Source: Liolophura sinensis (taxonomy: Eukaryota; Mollusca; Polyplacophora; Chitonida; Chitonidae). Taken from it: a DNA stretch of 39,525 nucleotides. Below the pieces are notes generated by a model. That model saw nothing but the letters and a program-made list of their open reading frames with translations, had not been told where the DNA came from and searched no databases. Location of the stretch: assembly GCF_032854445.1 (NCBI RefSeq), contig NW_027018333.1, positions 1 through 39,525 of the forward strand, written 5' to 3'. The position numbers were made by a program, and so were the translations under genes. Positions 24,801 through 37,249 of this stretch are shown here, in pieces (the stretch's first letter is position 1; each line of letters opens with the position of its first letter).

Positions 24801-25715
24801 ATCTTTGGGCTAAGCCCATTTAACTCACCCAGCAATTGTCTTACTTCTAAGTCAAAGACAATCTCAATGTCTTTATCTACGTGTAGAAAAACCACACCAT
24901 TTGTACATAAAAAACACAAGGTACTTGATACAGTCTGCTGTAAAAAGTACAACTAAACACTGACCCACTTCAGTAAGGTGCCAAAAGATTCGGAATTGAG
25001 CCAGGCATCGGCAGCTGTTGACAAATTGCAAATTTTCCTGGTTTCCATGGAGTAAGAGCCGTTGCTGGGCACGTGATTATGACATAAATGATCATTCTAT
25101 TGTCGCTACAGCCAAAAGTATTGGTCGAAGAGCAACGCGGATTGCACCATTCGATTTCTCGTCACAAAATACGTCGGATTAGCCTCTTACTAGTAGCACT
25201 GGAACAGTTTTTCCACTTTTGCATTTTTGCCTGGTCTTTTTGTTAATTGAAACCGGCTACACTGTACTCTGTACAATCGCGACTGGTCATTACTATATTC
25301 AACTTTTGACTATAAGTTATGTGCCCTTCGGTAGCCCAGAAGACCTGAAATCTTTGGGCCAAGCCCATTTAACTCACCCGGCAATTGTCTTACTTCTAAG
25401 TCCAAGACAATCTCAATGTCTTTATCTACGTGTAGAAAAACCAGACCATTTGTACATAAAAAACACAAGGTACTTGATACAGTCTGCTGTAAAAAGTACA
25501 ACTAAACACTGACCCACATTTATAAGGTGCCAAAAGATGCGGAATTGGGCCAGGCGTCGGCAGCTGTTAAAAAATTGTAAATATCCCTGGTTTCCATGGA
25601 GTAAGAGCCGTTGCTGGGCACGTGATTATGACATCAATATTCATTGAATTGTCGCTACAGCCAAAAGTATTGGTCGGAGAGCAACGCGGTTTGCACCATT
25701 CGATTTCCTGTCACA
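21872..25715 (+). repeat. Nine-monomer-offset duplication, copy 2 (M41-M47)
   Basis: Starts are 21872, 22421, 22970, 23519, 24068, 24617 and 25167. All are 549 bp except M46, which has one extra T near 24657. M41-M44 and M46 follow M32-M35 and M37 with only a few substitutions seen by eye, for example GAATTATCC and GCTTTTTTGCC in M44 against GAATTAGCC and GCATTTTTGCC in M35. M45 is the exception. Its left and middle parts lack the private variants of M36 (GTCAGTACTATATTC, CGGCTAAGCCC, GTACTTAAAAAAC) and instead carry CATTTTTCCCTGG, shared with M40. That suggests a conversion tract inside the duplicate. Confidence 0.92.
23437..23450. repeat. 14-bp perfect palindrome in M43
   Basis: This is the second occurrence of TCAATGATCATTGA, exactly 4941 bp after the one in M34, and it serves as a fingerprint of the nine-monomer duplication. 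No other monomer has this exact 14-mer that I could see. Most have the 10-bp core AATGATCATT only. Confidence 0.9.
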
Positions 25716-27912
25716 AAATACGTCGGATTAGCCTCTTACCAGCAGCACTGGAACAGTTTTTCCACTTTTGCATTTTTGCCTGGTCTTTTTGTTAATTGAA
25801 ATCGGCTACACTGTACTCTGTACAATCGCGACTGGTCATTACTATAATCAACTTTTGACTATAAGTTATGTGCCCTTCGGTAGCCCAGAAGACCTGAAAT
25901 CTTTGGGCTAAGCCCATTTAACTCACCCAGCAATTGCCTTACTTCTAAGTCCAAGACAATCTCAATGTCTTTATCTACGTGTAGAAAAACCACACCATTT
26001 GTACATAAAAAACACAAGGTACTTGATACAGTCTGCTGTAAAAAGTACAACTAAACACTGACCCACATTTATAAGGTGCCAAAAGATGCGGAATTGGGCC
26101 AGGCATCGGCAGCTGTTAAAAAATTGCAAATATCCCTGGTTTCCATGGAGTAAGAGCCGTTGCTGGGCACGTAATTATGACATAAATGATCATTCAATTG
26201 TCGCTACAGCCAAAGGTATTGGTCGGAGAGCAACGCGGTTTGCACCATTCGATTTCCTGTCACAAAATACGTCGGATTAGCCTCTTACCAGCAGCACTGG
26301 AACAGTTTTTCCACTTTTGCATTTTTGCCTGGTCTTTTTGTTAATTGAAATCGGCTACACTGTACTCTGTACAATCGCGACTGGTCATTACTATATCAAC
26401 TTTTGACTATAAGTTATGTGCCCTTCGGTAGCCCAGAAGACCTGAAATCTTTGGGCTAAGCCCATTTAACTCACCCAGCAATTGTCTTACTTCTAAGTGC
26501 AAGACAATCTCAATGTCTTTATCTACGTGTAGAAAAACCACAACCATTTGTACGTGAAAAACACAAGGTACCTGATACAGTCTGCTGTAAAAAGTACAAA
26601 CTGAACACTGACCCACATTTATAATGTGTCAAAAGATGCGGAATTGGGCCAGCATTGGCAGCTGTTAAATAATTGCAAATATCCCTGGTTTCCATGGAGT
26701 AAGAGCCGTTGCTGTGCACGTGATTATGACATCAATATTCATTGAATTGTCGCCTACAGCCAAAAGTATTGGTCGGAGAGCAACGCCGGTTTGCACCATT
26801 CGATTTCTCGTCACAAATACGTCGGTTAGCCTCTTACCCAGCAGCACTGGAACAGTTTTTCCACTTTTGCATTTTTGCCTGGTCTTTTTGTTAATGAAAT
26901 CGGCTACACTGTACTCTGTACAATCGCGACTGGTCATTACTATATTCAACTTTTGACTATAAGTTATGTGCCTTCGGTAGCCAGAAGACCTGAAATCTTT
27001 GGGCTAAGCCCATTTAACTCACCCAGCAATTGCCTTACTTCTAAGTGCAAAGACAATCTCAATGTCTTTATCTACGTGTAGAAAAACCAGACCATTTGTA
27101 CATGAAAAACACAAGGTACTTGATACAGTCTGCTGTAAAAAGTACAACTGAACACTGACCCACTTCAGTAAGGTGCGAAAAGATGCGGAATTGAGCCAGG
27201 CATCGGCAGCTGTTGACAAATTGAAATTTCCTTGGTTTCCATGGAGTAAGAGCCGTTGCTGGGCACGTGATTATGACATAAATGATCATTCAATTGTCAC
27301 TACAGCCAAAAGTATTGGTCGGAGAGCAACGCGGTTTGCACATTCGATTTCTCGTCACAAAAATACGTCGAATTAGCCTCTTACCAGCAGCACTGGGACA
27401 ATTTTTCCAATTTTGCATTTTTGCCTGGTCTTTTTGTTAATTGAAATCGGCTACACTGTACTATTGTACCATCGCGACTGGTCATTACTATATTCTACTT
27501 TTGACTATAAGTTATGTGCCCTTCGGTAGCCCAGAAGACCTGAAATCTTTGGACTAAGCCCATTTAACTCACCCAGCAATTGCCTTACTTCTAAGTCCAA
27601 GACAATCTCAATGTCTTTATCTACGTGTAGAAAAACCAGACCATTTGTACGTGAAAAAACACAAGGTACTTGATACAGTCTGCTGTAAAAAGTACAACTG
27701 AACACTGACCCACTTCAGTAAGGTGCCAAAAGATGCGGAATTGAGCCAGGCATCGGCAGCTGTTGAAAAATTGCAAATTTCCCTGGTTTCCATGGAGTAA
27801 GAGCCGTTGCTGGGCACGTGATTATGACATAAATGATCATTCAAATTGTCACTACAGCCAAAAGTATTGGTCGGAGAGCAACGCAGTTTGCACCATTCGA
27901 TTTCTCGTCACA
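25716..27912 (+). repeat. Monomers M48-M51, with a dense cluster of one-base indels
   Basis: Starts are 25716, 26265, 26815 and 27361, with lengths 549, 550, 546 and 552. M48 is an X monomer, like M26, M32 and M41. From about 26390 the sequence shows many isolated single-base changes in length not shared by other copies. Examples are TATATCAAC, CACAACCATTTG, GTACAAACTG, GTCGCCTACAG, AACGCCGG, CACAAATACG, GGTTAGCC, TTACCCAGC, TTAATGAAATCGG, GTGCCTTCGG, TAGCCAGAAG, TGCAAAGAC and TTGAAATTTCC. This continues into M52. It may be uncorrected long-read error, because the changes are mostly in short homopolymers. No gene is present. Confidence 0.88.
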
Positions 27913-30900
27913 AAAAAGGTCGGATTAGCCTCTTACCAGCAGCACTGTAACAGTTTTTCCACTTTTGCATTTTTTACCTGGCCTTTTTGTTAATTGAAAT
28001 CGGCTACACTGTACTCTGTACAATCGCGACTGGTCATTACTATATTCAACTTTTGACGATAAGTTATGTGCCCTTCGGTAGCCCAGAAGACGTCAATTCT
28101 TTCGGCTAAGCCCATTTTACTCACCCAGCAATTGTCTTACTTCTAAGTGCAAGACAATCTCAATGTCTTTATCTACGTGTAGAAAAACCACACCATTTGT
28201 ACATAAAAAACACAAGGTACTTGATACAGTCTGCTGTAAAAAGTACAACTGACCACAGACCCACATGAATAAGGTGCCAAAAGATGCGGAATTGAGCCAG
28301 GAATCGGCAGCTGTTGAAAAATTGCAAATTTCCCTGGTTTCCATGGAGTAAGAGCCGTTGCTGTGGCACGTGATTATGACATAAATGATCATTCAATTGT
28401 CGCTACAGCCAAAAAGTATTGGTCGGAGAGCAGCGCGGTTTGCACCATTCGATTTCTCGTCACAAAATACGTCGGATTAGCCCTCTACCAGCAGCACTGG
28501 AACAATTTTTCCAATTTTTGAATTTTTGCCTGGCCTTTTTGTTAATTGAAATCGGCTACACTGTACTCTGTACAATCGCGACTGGTCATTACTATATTCA
28601 ACTTTTGACTATATGTTATGTGCCCTTCGGTAGCCCAGAAGACGTCAAATCTTTGGGCTAAGCCCATTTAACTCACCCAGCAATTGCCTTACTTCTAAGT
28701 CGAAGACAATCTTAATGTCTTTATCTACGTGTAGAAAAACCACACCATTTGTACATGAAAAACACAAGGTACTTGATACAGTCTGCTGTAAAAAGTACAA
28801 CTGAACACTGACCCACTTTAGTAAGATACCAAAAGATTCGGAATTGAGCCAGGCATCGGCAGCTGTTGACAAATTGCAAATTTCCTTGGTTTCCATGGAG
28901 TAAGAGCCGTTGCTGGGCACGTGATTATGACATAAATGATCATTCAATTGTCACTACAGCCAAAAGTATTGGTCGGAGAGCAACGCGGTTTGCACCATTC
29001 GATTTCTCGTCACAAAATACGTCGAATTAGCCTCTTACCAGCAGCACTGGGACAATTTTTCCAATTTTGCATTTTTGCCTGGTCTTTTTGTTAATTGAAA
29101 TCGGCTACACTGTACTATGTACCATCGCGACTGGCCATTACTATATTCTACTTTTGACTATAAGTTATGTGCCCTTCGGTAGCCCAGAAGACCTGAAATC
29201 TTTGGGCTAAGCCCATTTAACTCACCCAGCAATTGCCTTACTTCTAAGTCCAAGACAATCTCAATGTCTTTATCTACGTGTAGAAAAACCAGACCATTTG
29301 TACGTGAAAAACACAAGGTACTTGATACAGTCTGCTGTAAAAAGTACAACTAAACACTGACCCACTTCAGTAAGGTGCCAAAAGATGCGGAATTGAGCCA
29401 GGCATCGGCAGCTGTTGAAAAATTGCAAATTTCCCTGGTTTCCATGGAGTAAGAGCCGTTGCTGGGCACGTGATTATGACATAAATGATCATTCAATTGT
29501 CACTACAGCCAAAAGTATTGGTCGGAGAACAAGGCAGTTTGCACCATTCGATTTCTCGTCACAAAATACGTCGGATTAGCCTCTTACCAGCAGCACTGTA
29601 ACAGTTTTTCCACTTTTGCATTTTTACCTGGCCTTTTTGTTAATTGAAATCGGCTACACTGTACTCTGTACAATCGCGACTGGTCATTACTATATTCAAC
29701 TTTTGACTATAAGTTATGTGCCCTTCGGTAGCCCAGAAGACCTGAAATCTTTGGGCTAAGCCCATTTAACTCACCCAGCAATTGCCTTACTTCTAAGTGC
29801 AAGACAATCTCAATGTCTTTAACTACGTGTAGAAAAACCACACCATTTGTACATGAAAAACACAAGGTACTTGATACAGTCTGCTGTAAAAAGTACAACT
29901 GAACACTGACCCACATGAATAAGGTTCCAAAAGATGCGGAATTGAGCCAGGCATCGGCAGCTGTTGAAAAATTGCAAATTTCCCTGGTTTCCATGGAGTA
30001 AGAGCCGTTGCTACGCACGTGATTATGACATCAATGATCATTCAATTGTCGCTACAGCCAAAAGTATTGGTCGGAGAGCAACGCGGATTGCACCATTCGA
30101 TTTCTCGTCACAAAATACGTCGGATTAGCCTCTTACTAGTAGCACTGGAACAGTTTTTCCACTTTTGCATTTTTGCCTGGTCTTTTTGTTAATTGAAACC
30201 GGCTACACTGTACTCTGTACAATCGCGACTGGTCATTACTATATTCTACTTTTGACTATAAGTTATGTGCCCTTCGGTAGCCCAGAAGACGTCAAATCTT
30301 TCGGCTAAGCCCATTTTACTCACCCAGCAATTGTCTTACTTCTAAGTACAAGACAATCTCAAAGTCTTTATCTACGTGTAGAAAAACCAGACCATTTGTA
30401 CATAAAAAACACAAGGTACTTGATACAGTCTGCTGTAAAAAGTACAATTGACCACAGACCCACATGAATAAGGTGCCAAAAGATGCGGAATTGAGCCAGG
30501 AATCGGCAGCTGTTGAAAAATTGCAAATTTCCCTGGTTTCCATGGAGTAAGAGCCGTTGCTGTGCACGTGATTATGACATAAATGATCATTCAATTGTCG
30601 CTACAGCCAAAAGTATTGGTCGGAGAGGAACGCGGTTTGCACCATTCGATTTCTCGTCATAAAATACGTCGGATTAGCCTCTTACCAGCAGCACTGGAAC
30701 AATTTTTCCAATTTTGCATTTTTGCCTGGCCTTTTTGTTAATTGAAATCGGCTACACTGTACTCTGTACAATCGCGACTGGTCATTACTATATTCAACTT
30801 TTGACTATATGTTATGTGCCCTTCGGTAGCCCAGAAGACGTCAAATCTTTGGGCTAAGCCCATTTAACTCACCCAGCAATTGTCTTACTTCTAAGTCCAA

Positions 30901-31210
30901 GACAATCTCAATGTCTTTATCTACGTGTAGAAAAACCACACCATTTGTACATGAAAAACACAAGGTACTTGATACAGTCTGCTGTAAAAAGTACAACTGA
31001 ACACTGACCCACTTCAGTAAGGTGCCAAAAGATGCGGAATTGAGCCAGGCATCGGCAGCTGTTGAAAAATTGCAAATTTCCCTGGTTTCCATGGAGTAAG
31101 AGCCGTTGCTGGGCACGTGATTATGACATAAATGATCATTCAATTGTCACTACAGCCAAAAGTATTGGTCGGAGAGCAACGCAGTTTGCACCATTCGATT
31201 TCTCGTCACA
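27913..31210 (+). repeat. Six-monomer duplication, copy 1 (M52-M57)
   Basis: Starts are 27913, 28465, 29015, 29564, 30113 and 30662. Sequence from about 27.7 kb to about 30.84 kb matches 31.0-34.13 kb. The offset is 3294 bp (6 x 549) once extra bases in M52 and M53 are past. Shared private variants are CACAAAAAAGGTCGG at the M52 start, GAGCAGCGCGG, CCAATTTTGAATTTTTGCC in M53 (with one extra T in this copy), TGACTTAGTAAGATACC-type changes in M53, GAGAACAAGGCAG in M54, CTTTAACTACG and AAGGTTCC in M55, CTCAAAGTC and GTACAATTGACC in M56, and GAGAGGAACGCGG with CGTCATAAAATACG leading into M57. Confidence 0.93.
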
Positions 31211-34200
31211 AAAAAGGTCGGATTAGCCTCTTACCAGCAGCACTGTAACAGTTTTTCCACTTTTGCATTTTTACCTGGCCTTTTTGTTAATTGAAATCGG
31301 CTACACTGTACTCTGTACAATCGCGACTGGTCATTACTATATTCAACTTTTGACGATAAGTTATGTGCCCTTCGGTAGCCCAGAAGACGTCAATTCTTTC
31401 GGCTAAGCCCATTTTACTCACCCAGCAATTGTCTTACTTCTAAGTGCAAGACAATCTCAATGTCTTTATCTACGTGTAGAAAAACCACACCATTTGTACA
31501 TAAAAAACACAAGGTACTTGATACAGTCTGCTGTAAAAAGTACAACTGACCACAGACCCACATGAATAAGGTGCCAAAAGATGCGGAATTGAGCCAGGAA
31601 TCGGCAGCTGTTGAAAAATTGCAAATTTCCCTGGTTTCCATGGAGTAAGAGCCGTTGCTGTGCACGTGATTATGACATAAATGATCATTCAATTGTCGCT
31701 ACAGCCAAAAGTATTGGTCGGAGAGCAGCGCGGTTTGCACCATTCGATTTCTCGTCACAAAATACGTCGGATTAGCCTCTTACCAGCAGCACTGGAACAA
31801 TTTTTCCAATTTTGAATTTTTGCCTGGCCTTTTTGTTAATTGAAATCGGCTACACTGTACTCTGTACAATCGCGACTGGTCATTACTATATTCAACTTTT
31901 GACTATATGTTATGTGCCCTTCGGTAGCCCAGAAGACGTCAAATCTTTGGGCTAAGCCCATTTAACTCACCCAGCAATTGCCTTACTTCTAAGTCGAAGA
32001 CAATCTTAATGTCTTTATCTACGTGTAGAAAAACCACACCATTTGTACATGAAAAACACAAGGTACTTGATACAGTCTGCTGTAAAAAGTACAACTGAAC
32101 ACTGACCCACTTTAGTAAGATACCAAAAGATTCGGAATTGAGCCAGGCATCGGCAGCTGTTGACAAATTGCAAATTTCCTTGGTTTCCATGGAGTAAGAG
32201 CCGTTGCTGGGCACGTGATTATGACATAAATGATCATTCAATTGTCACTACAGCCAAAAGTATTGGTCGGAGAGCAACGCGGTTTGCACCATTCGATTTC
32301 TCGTCACAAAATACGTCGAATTAGCCTCTTACCAGCAGCACTGGGACAATTTTTCCAATTTTGCATTTTTGCCTGGTCTTTTTGTTAATTGAAATCGGCT
32401 ACACTGTACTATGTACCATCGCGACTGGCCATTACTATATTCTACTTTTGACTATAAGTTATGTGCCCTTCGGTAGCCCAGAAGACCTGAAATCTTTGGG
32501 CTAAGCCCATTTAACTCACCCAGCAATTGCCTTACTTCTAAGTCCAAGACAATCTCAATGTCTTTATCTACGTGTAGAAAAACCAGACCATTTGTACGTG
32601 AAAAACACAAGGTACTTGATACAGTCTGCTGTAAAAAGTACAACTAAACACTGACCCACTTCAGTAAGGTGCCAAAAGATGCGGAATTGAGCCAGGCATC
32701 GGCAGCTGTTGAAAAATTGCAAATTTCCCTGGTTTCCATGGAGTAAGAGCCGTTGCTGGGCACGTGATTATGACATAAATGATCATTCAATTGTCACTAC
32801 AGCCAAAAGTATTGGTCGGAGAACAAGGCAGTTTGCACCATTCGATTTCTCGTCACAAAATACGTCGGATTAGCCTCTTACCAGCAGCACTGTAACAGTT
32901 TTTCCACTTTTGCATTTTTACCTGGCCTTTTTGTTAATTGAAATCGGCTACACTGTACTCTGTACAATCGCGACTGGTCATTACTATATTCAACTTTTGA
33001 CTATAAGTTATGTGCCCTTCGGTAGCCCAGAAGACCTGAAATCTTTGGGCTAAGCCCATTTAACTCACCCAGCAATTGCCTTACTTCTAAGTGCAAGACA
33101 ATCTCAATGTCTTTAACTACGTGTAGAAAAACCACACCATTTGTACATGAAAAACACAAGGTACTTGATACAGTCTGCTGTAAAAAGTACAACTGAACAC
33201 TGACCCACATGAATAAGGTTCCAAAAGATGCGGAATTGAGCCAGGCATCGGCAGCTGTTGAAAAATTGCAAATTTCCCTGGTTTCCATGGAGTAAGAGCC
33301 GTTGCTACGCACGTGATTATGACATCAATGATCATTCAATTGTCGCTACAGCCAAAAGTATTGGTCGGAGAGCAACGCGGATTGCACCATTCGATTTCTC
33401 GTCACAAAATACGTCGGATTAGCCTCTTACTAGTAGCACTGGAACAGTTTTTCCACTTTTGCATTTTTGCCTGGTCTTTTTGTTAATTGAAACCGGCTAC
33501 ACTGTACTCTGTACAATCGCGACTGGTCATTACTATATTCTACTTTTGACTATAAGTTATGTGCCCTTCGGTAGCCCAGAAGACGTCAAATCTTTCGGCT
33601 AAGCCCATTTTACTCACCCAGCAATTGTCTTACTTCTAAGTACAAGACAATCTCAAAGTCTTTATCTACGTGTAGAAAAACCAGACCATTTGTACATAAA
33701 AAACACAAGGTACTTGATACAGTCTGCTGTAAAAAGTACAATTGACCACAGACCCACATGAATAAGGTGCCAAAAGATGCGGAATTGAGCCAGGAATCGG
33801 CAGCTGTTGAAAAATTGCAAATTTCCCTGGTTTCCATGGAGTAAGAGCCGTTGCTGTGCACGTGATTATGACATAAATGATCATTCAATTGTCGCTACAG
33901 CCAAAAGTATTGGTCGGAGAGGAACGCGGTTTGCACCATTCGATTTCTCGTCATAAAATACGTCGGATTAGCCTCTTACCAGCAGCACTGGAACAATTTT
34001 TCCAATTTTGCATTTTTGCCTGGCCTTTTTGTTAATTGAAATCGGCTACACTGTACTCTGTACAATCGCGACTGGTCATTACTATATTCAACTTTTGACT
34101 ATATGTTATGTGCCCTTCGGTAGCCCAGAAGACCTGAAATCTTTGGGCTAAGCCCATTTAACTCACCCAGCAATTGCCTTACTTCTAAGTCCAAGACAAT

Positions 34201-34504
34201 CTCAATGTCTTTATCTACGTGTAGAAAAACCAGACCATTTGTACGTGAAAAACACAAGGTACTTGATACAGTCTGCTGTAAAAAGCACAACTAAACACTG
34301 ACCCACTTCAGTAAGGTGCCAAAAGATGCGGAATTGAGCCAGGCATCGGCAGCTGTTGAAAAATTGCAAATTTCCCTGGTTTCCATGGAGTAAGAGCCGT
34401 TGCTGAGCACGTGATTATGACATAAATGATCATTCAATTGTCACTACAGCCAAAAGTATTGGTCGGAGAGCAAGGCAGTTTGCACCATTCGATTTCTCGT
34501 CACA
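31211..34504 (+). repeat. Six-monomer duplication, copy 2 (M58-M63)
   Basis: Starts are 31211, 31760, 32309, 32858, 33407 and 33956, all exactly 549 bp. M58-M62 repeat M52-M56, and the first third of M63 repeats M57. M54-M56 and M60-M62 look identical or nearly so by eye, which implies a recent event. At about 34105-34133, inside M63, the match switches: GACGTCAAATC, expected from M57, becomes GACCTGAAATC, and the rest of M63 (CCAGACCATTTGTACGTG) follows M60. M64 then follows M61, so the array has jumped back by three monomers. Confidence 0.93.
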
Positions 34505-37249
34505 AAATACGTCGGATTAGCCTCTTACCAGCAGCACTGTAACAGTTTTTCCACTTTTGCATTTTTACCTGGCCTTTTTGTTAATTGAAATCGGCTACAC
34601 TGTACTCTGTACAATCGCGACTGGTCATTACTATATTCAACTTTTGACTATAAGTTATGTGCCCTTCGGTAGCCCAGAAGACCTGAAATCTTTGGGCTAA
34701 GCCCATTTAACTCACCCAGCAATTGCCTTACTTCTAAGTGCAAGACAATCTCAATGTCTTTAACTACGTGTAGAAAAACCACACCATTTGTACATGAAAA
34801 ACACAAGGTACTTGATACAGTCTGCTGTAAAAAGTACAACTGAACACTGACCCACTTCAGTATGGTGCCAAAAGATTCGGAATTGAGCCAAGTATCGGCA
34901 GCTGTTGAAAAATTGCAAATATCCCTGGTTTCTATGGAGTAAGAGCCGTTGCTACGCACGTGATTATGACATCAATGATCATTCAATTGTCGCTACAGCC
35001 AAAAGTATTGGTCGGAGAGCAACGCGGTGTGCACCATTCGATTTCTCGTCACAAAATACGTCGGATTAGCCTCTTACTAGTAGCACTGGAACAGTTTTTC
35101 CACTTTTGCATTTTTGCCTGGTCTTTTTGTTAATTGAAACCGGCTACTCTGTAATCTGTACAATCGCGACTGGTCATTACTATATTCAACTTTTGACTAT
35201 AAGTTATGTGCCCTTCGGTAGCCCAGAAGACCTGAAATCTTTGGGCCCAGCCCATTTAACTCACCGGGCAATTGTCTTACTTCTAAGTCCAAGACAATCT
35301 CAATGTCTTTAACTACGTGTAGAAAAACCACACCATTTGTACATGAAAAACACAAGGTACTTGATACAGTCTGCTGTAAAAAGTACAACTGAACACTGAC
35401 CCACTTTAGTAAGATACCAAAAGATGCGGAATTGAGCCAGGCATCGGCAGCTGTTGAAAAATTGCAAATTTCCCTGGTTTCCATGGAGTAAGAGCCGTTG
35501 CTACGCACGTGATTATGACATCAATGATCATTCAATTGTCGCTACAACCAAAAGTATTGGTCGGAGAGCAACGCGGATTGCACCATTCGATTTCTCGTCA
35601 CAAAATACGTCGGATTAGCCTCTTACTAGTAGCACTGGAACAGTTTTTCCACTTTTGCATTTTTGCCTGGTCTTTTTGTTAATTGAAACCGGCTACACTG
35701 TACTCTGTACAATCGCGACTGGTCATTACTATATTCTACTTTTGACTATAAGTTATGTGCCCTTCGGTAGCCCAGAAGACGTCAAATCTTTCGGCTAAGC
35801 CCATTTAACTCACCCAGCAATTGTCTTACTTCTAAGTCCAAGACAATCTCAAAGTCTTTATCTACGTGTAGAAAAACCAGACTATTTGTACATAAAAAAC
35901 ACAAGGTACTTGATACAGTCTGCTGTAAAAAGTACAATTGACCACAGACCCACATGAATAAGGTGCCAAAAGATGCGGAATTGAGCCAGGAATCGGCAGC
36001 TGTTGAAAAATTGCAAATTTCCCTGGTTTCCATGGAGTAAGAGCCGTTGCTGTGCACGTGATTATGACATAAATGATCATTCAATTGTCGCTACAGCCAA
36101 AAGTATTGGTCGGAGAGCAACGCGGTTTGCACCATTCGATTTCTCGTCACAAAATACGTCGGATTAGCCTCTTACCAGCAGCACTGGAACAATTTTTCCA
36201 ATTTTGCATTTTTGCCTGGCCTTTTTGTTAATTGAAATCGACTACACTGTACTCTGTACAATCGCGACTGGTCATTACTATATTCAACTTTTGACTATAT
36301 GTTATGTGCCCTTCGGTAGCCCAGAAGACGTCAAATCTTTGGGCTAAGCCCATTTAACTCACCCAGCAATTGCCTTACTTCTAAGTCGAAGACAATCTTA
36401 ATGTCTTTATCTACGTGTAGAAAAACCACACCATTTGTACATGAAAAACACAAGGTACTTGATACAGTCTGCTGTAAAAAGTACAACTGAACACTGACCC
36501 ACATGAATAAGGTTCCAAAAGATGCGGAATTGAGCCAGGCATCGGCAGCTGTTGAAAAATTGCAAATTTCCCTGGTTTCCATGGAGTAAGAGCCGTTGCT
36601 ACGCACGTGATTATGACATCAATGATCATTCAATTGTCGCTACAGCCAAAAGTATTGGTCGGAGAGCAACGCGGAATGCACCATTCGATTTCTCGTCACA
36701 AAATACGTCGGATTAGCCTCTTACTAGTAGCACTGGAACAGTTTTTCCACTTTTGCATTTTTGCCTGGTCCTTTTGTTAATTGAAACCGGCTACACTGTA
36801 CTCTGTACAATCGCGACTTGTCATTACTATATTCTACTTTTGACTATAAGTTATGTGCCCTTCGGTAGCCCAGAAGACGTCAAATCTTTGGGCTAAGCCC
36901 ATTTAACTCACCCAGCAATTGCCTTACTTCTAAGTGCAAGACAATCTCAATGTCTTTATCTACGTGTAGAAAAACCACACCATTTGTAGGTGAAAAACAC
37001 AAGGTACTTGATACAGTCTGCTGTAAAAAGTACAACTGAAACACTGACCCACTTCAGTAAGGTGCCAAAAGATGCGGAATTGAGCCAGGCATCGGCAGCT
37101 GTTGAAAAATTGCAAATATCCCTGGTTTCCATGGAGTAAGAGCCGTTGCTGGGCACGTGATTATGACACCATGATCATTCAATTGTCACTACAGCCAAAA
37201 GTATTGGTCGGAGAGCAACGCGGTTTGCACCATTCGATTTCTCGTCACA
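34505..37249 (+). repeat. Monomers M64-M68, recombinants of the six-monomer block
   Basis: Starts are 34505, 35054, 35603, 36152 and 36701, all 549 bp. M64 follows M61 on its left (CATTTTTACCTGGCC, CTTTAACTACG). M65 has TTACTAGTAGCAC, GGCCCAGCCC and CTTTAACTACG. M66 matches M62 at an offset of 2196 bp (four monomers), including CTCAAAGTC and GTACAATTGACC. M67 is a three-part mosaic: its left side is like M57 and M63, its middle is like M59 (AAGTCGAAGACAATCTTAATG-type), and its right side is like M61 (CATGAATAAGGTTCC and GCTACGCACGTG). M68 begins with TTACTAGTAGCAC and has GTAGGTGAAAAAC. No gene is present. Confidence 0.9.
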
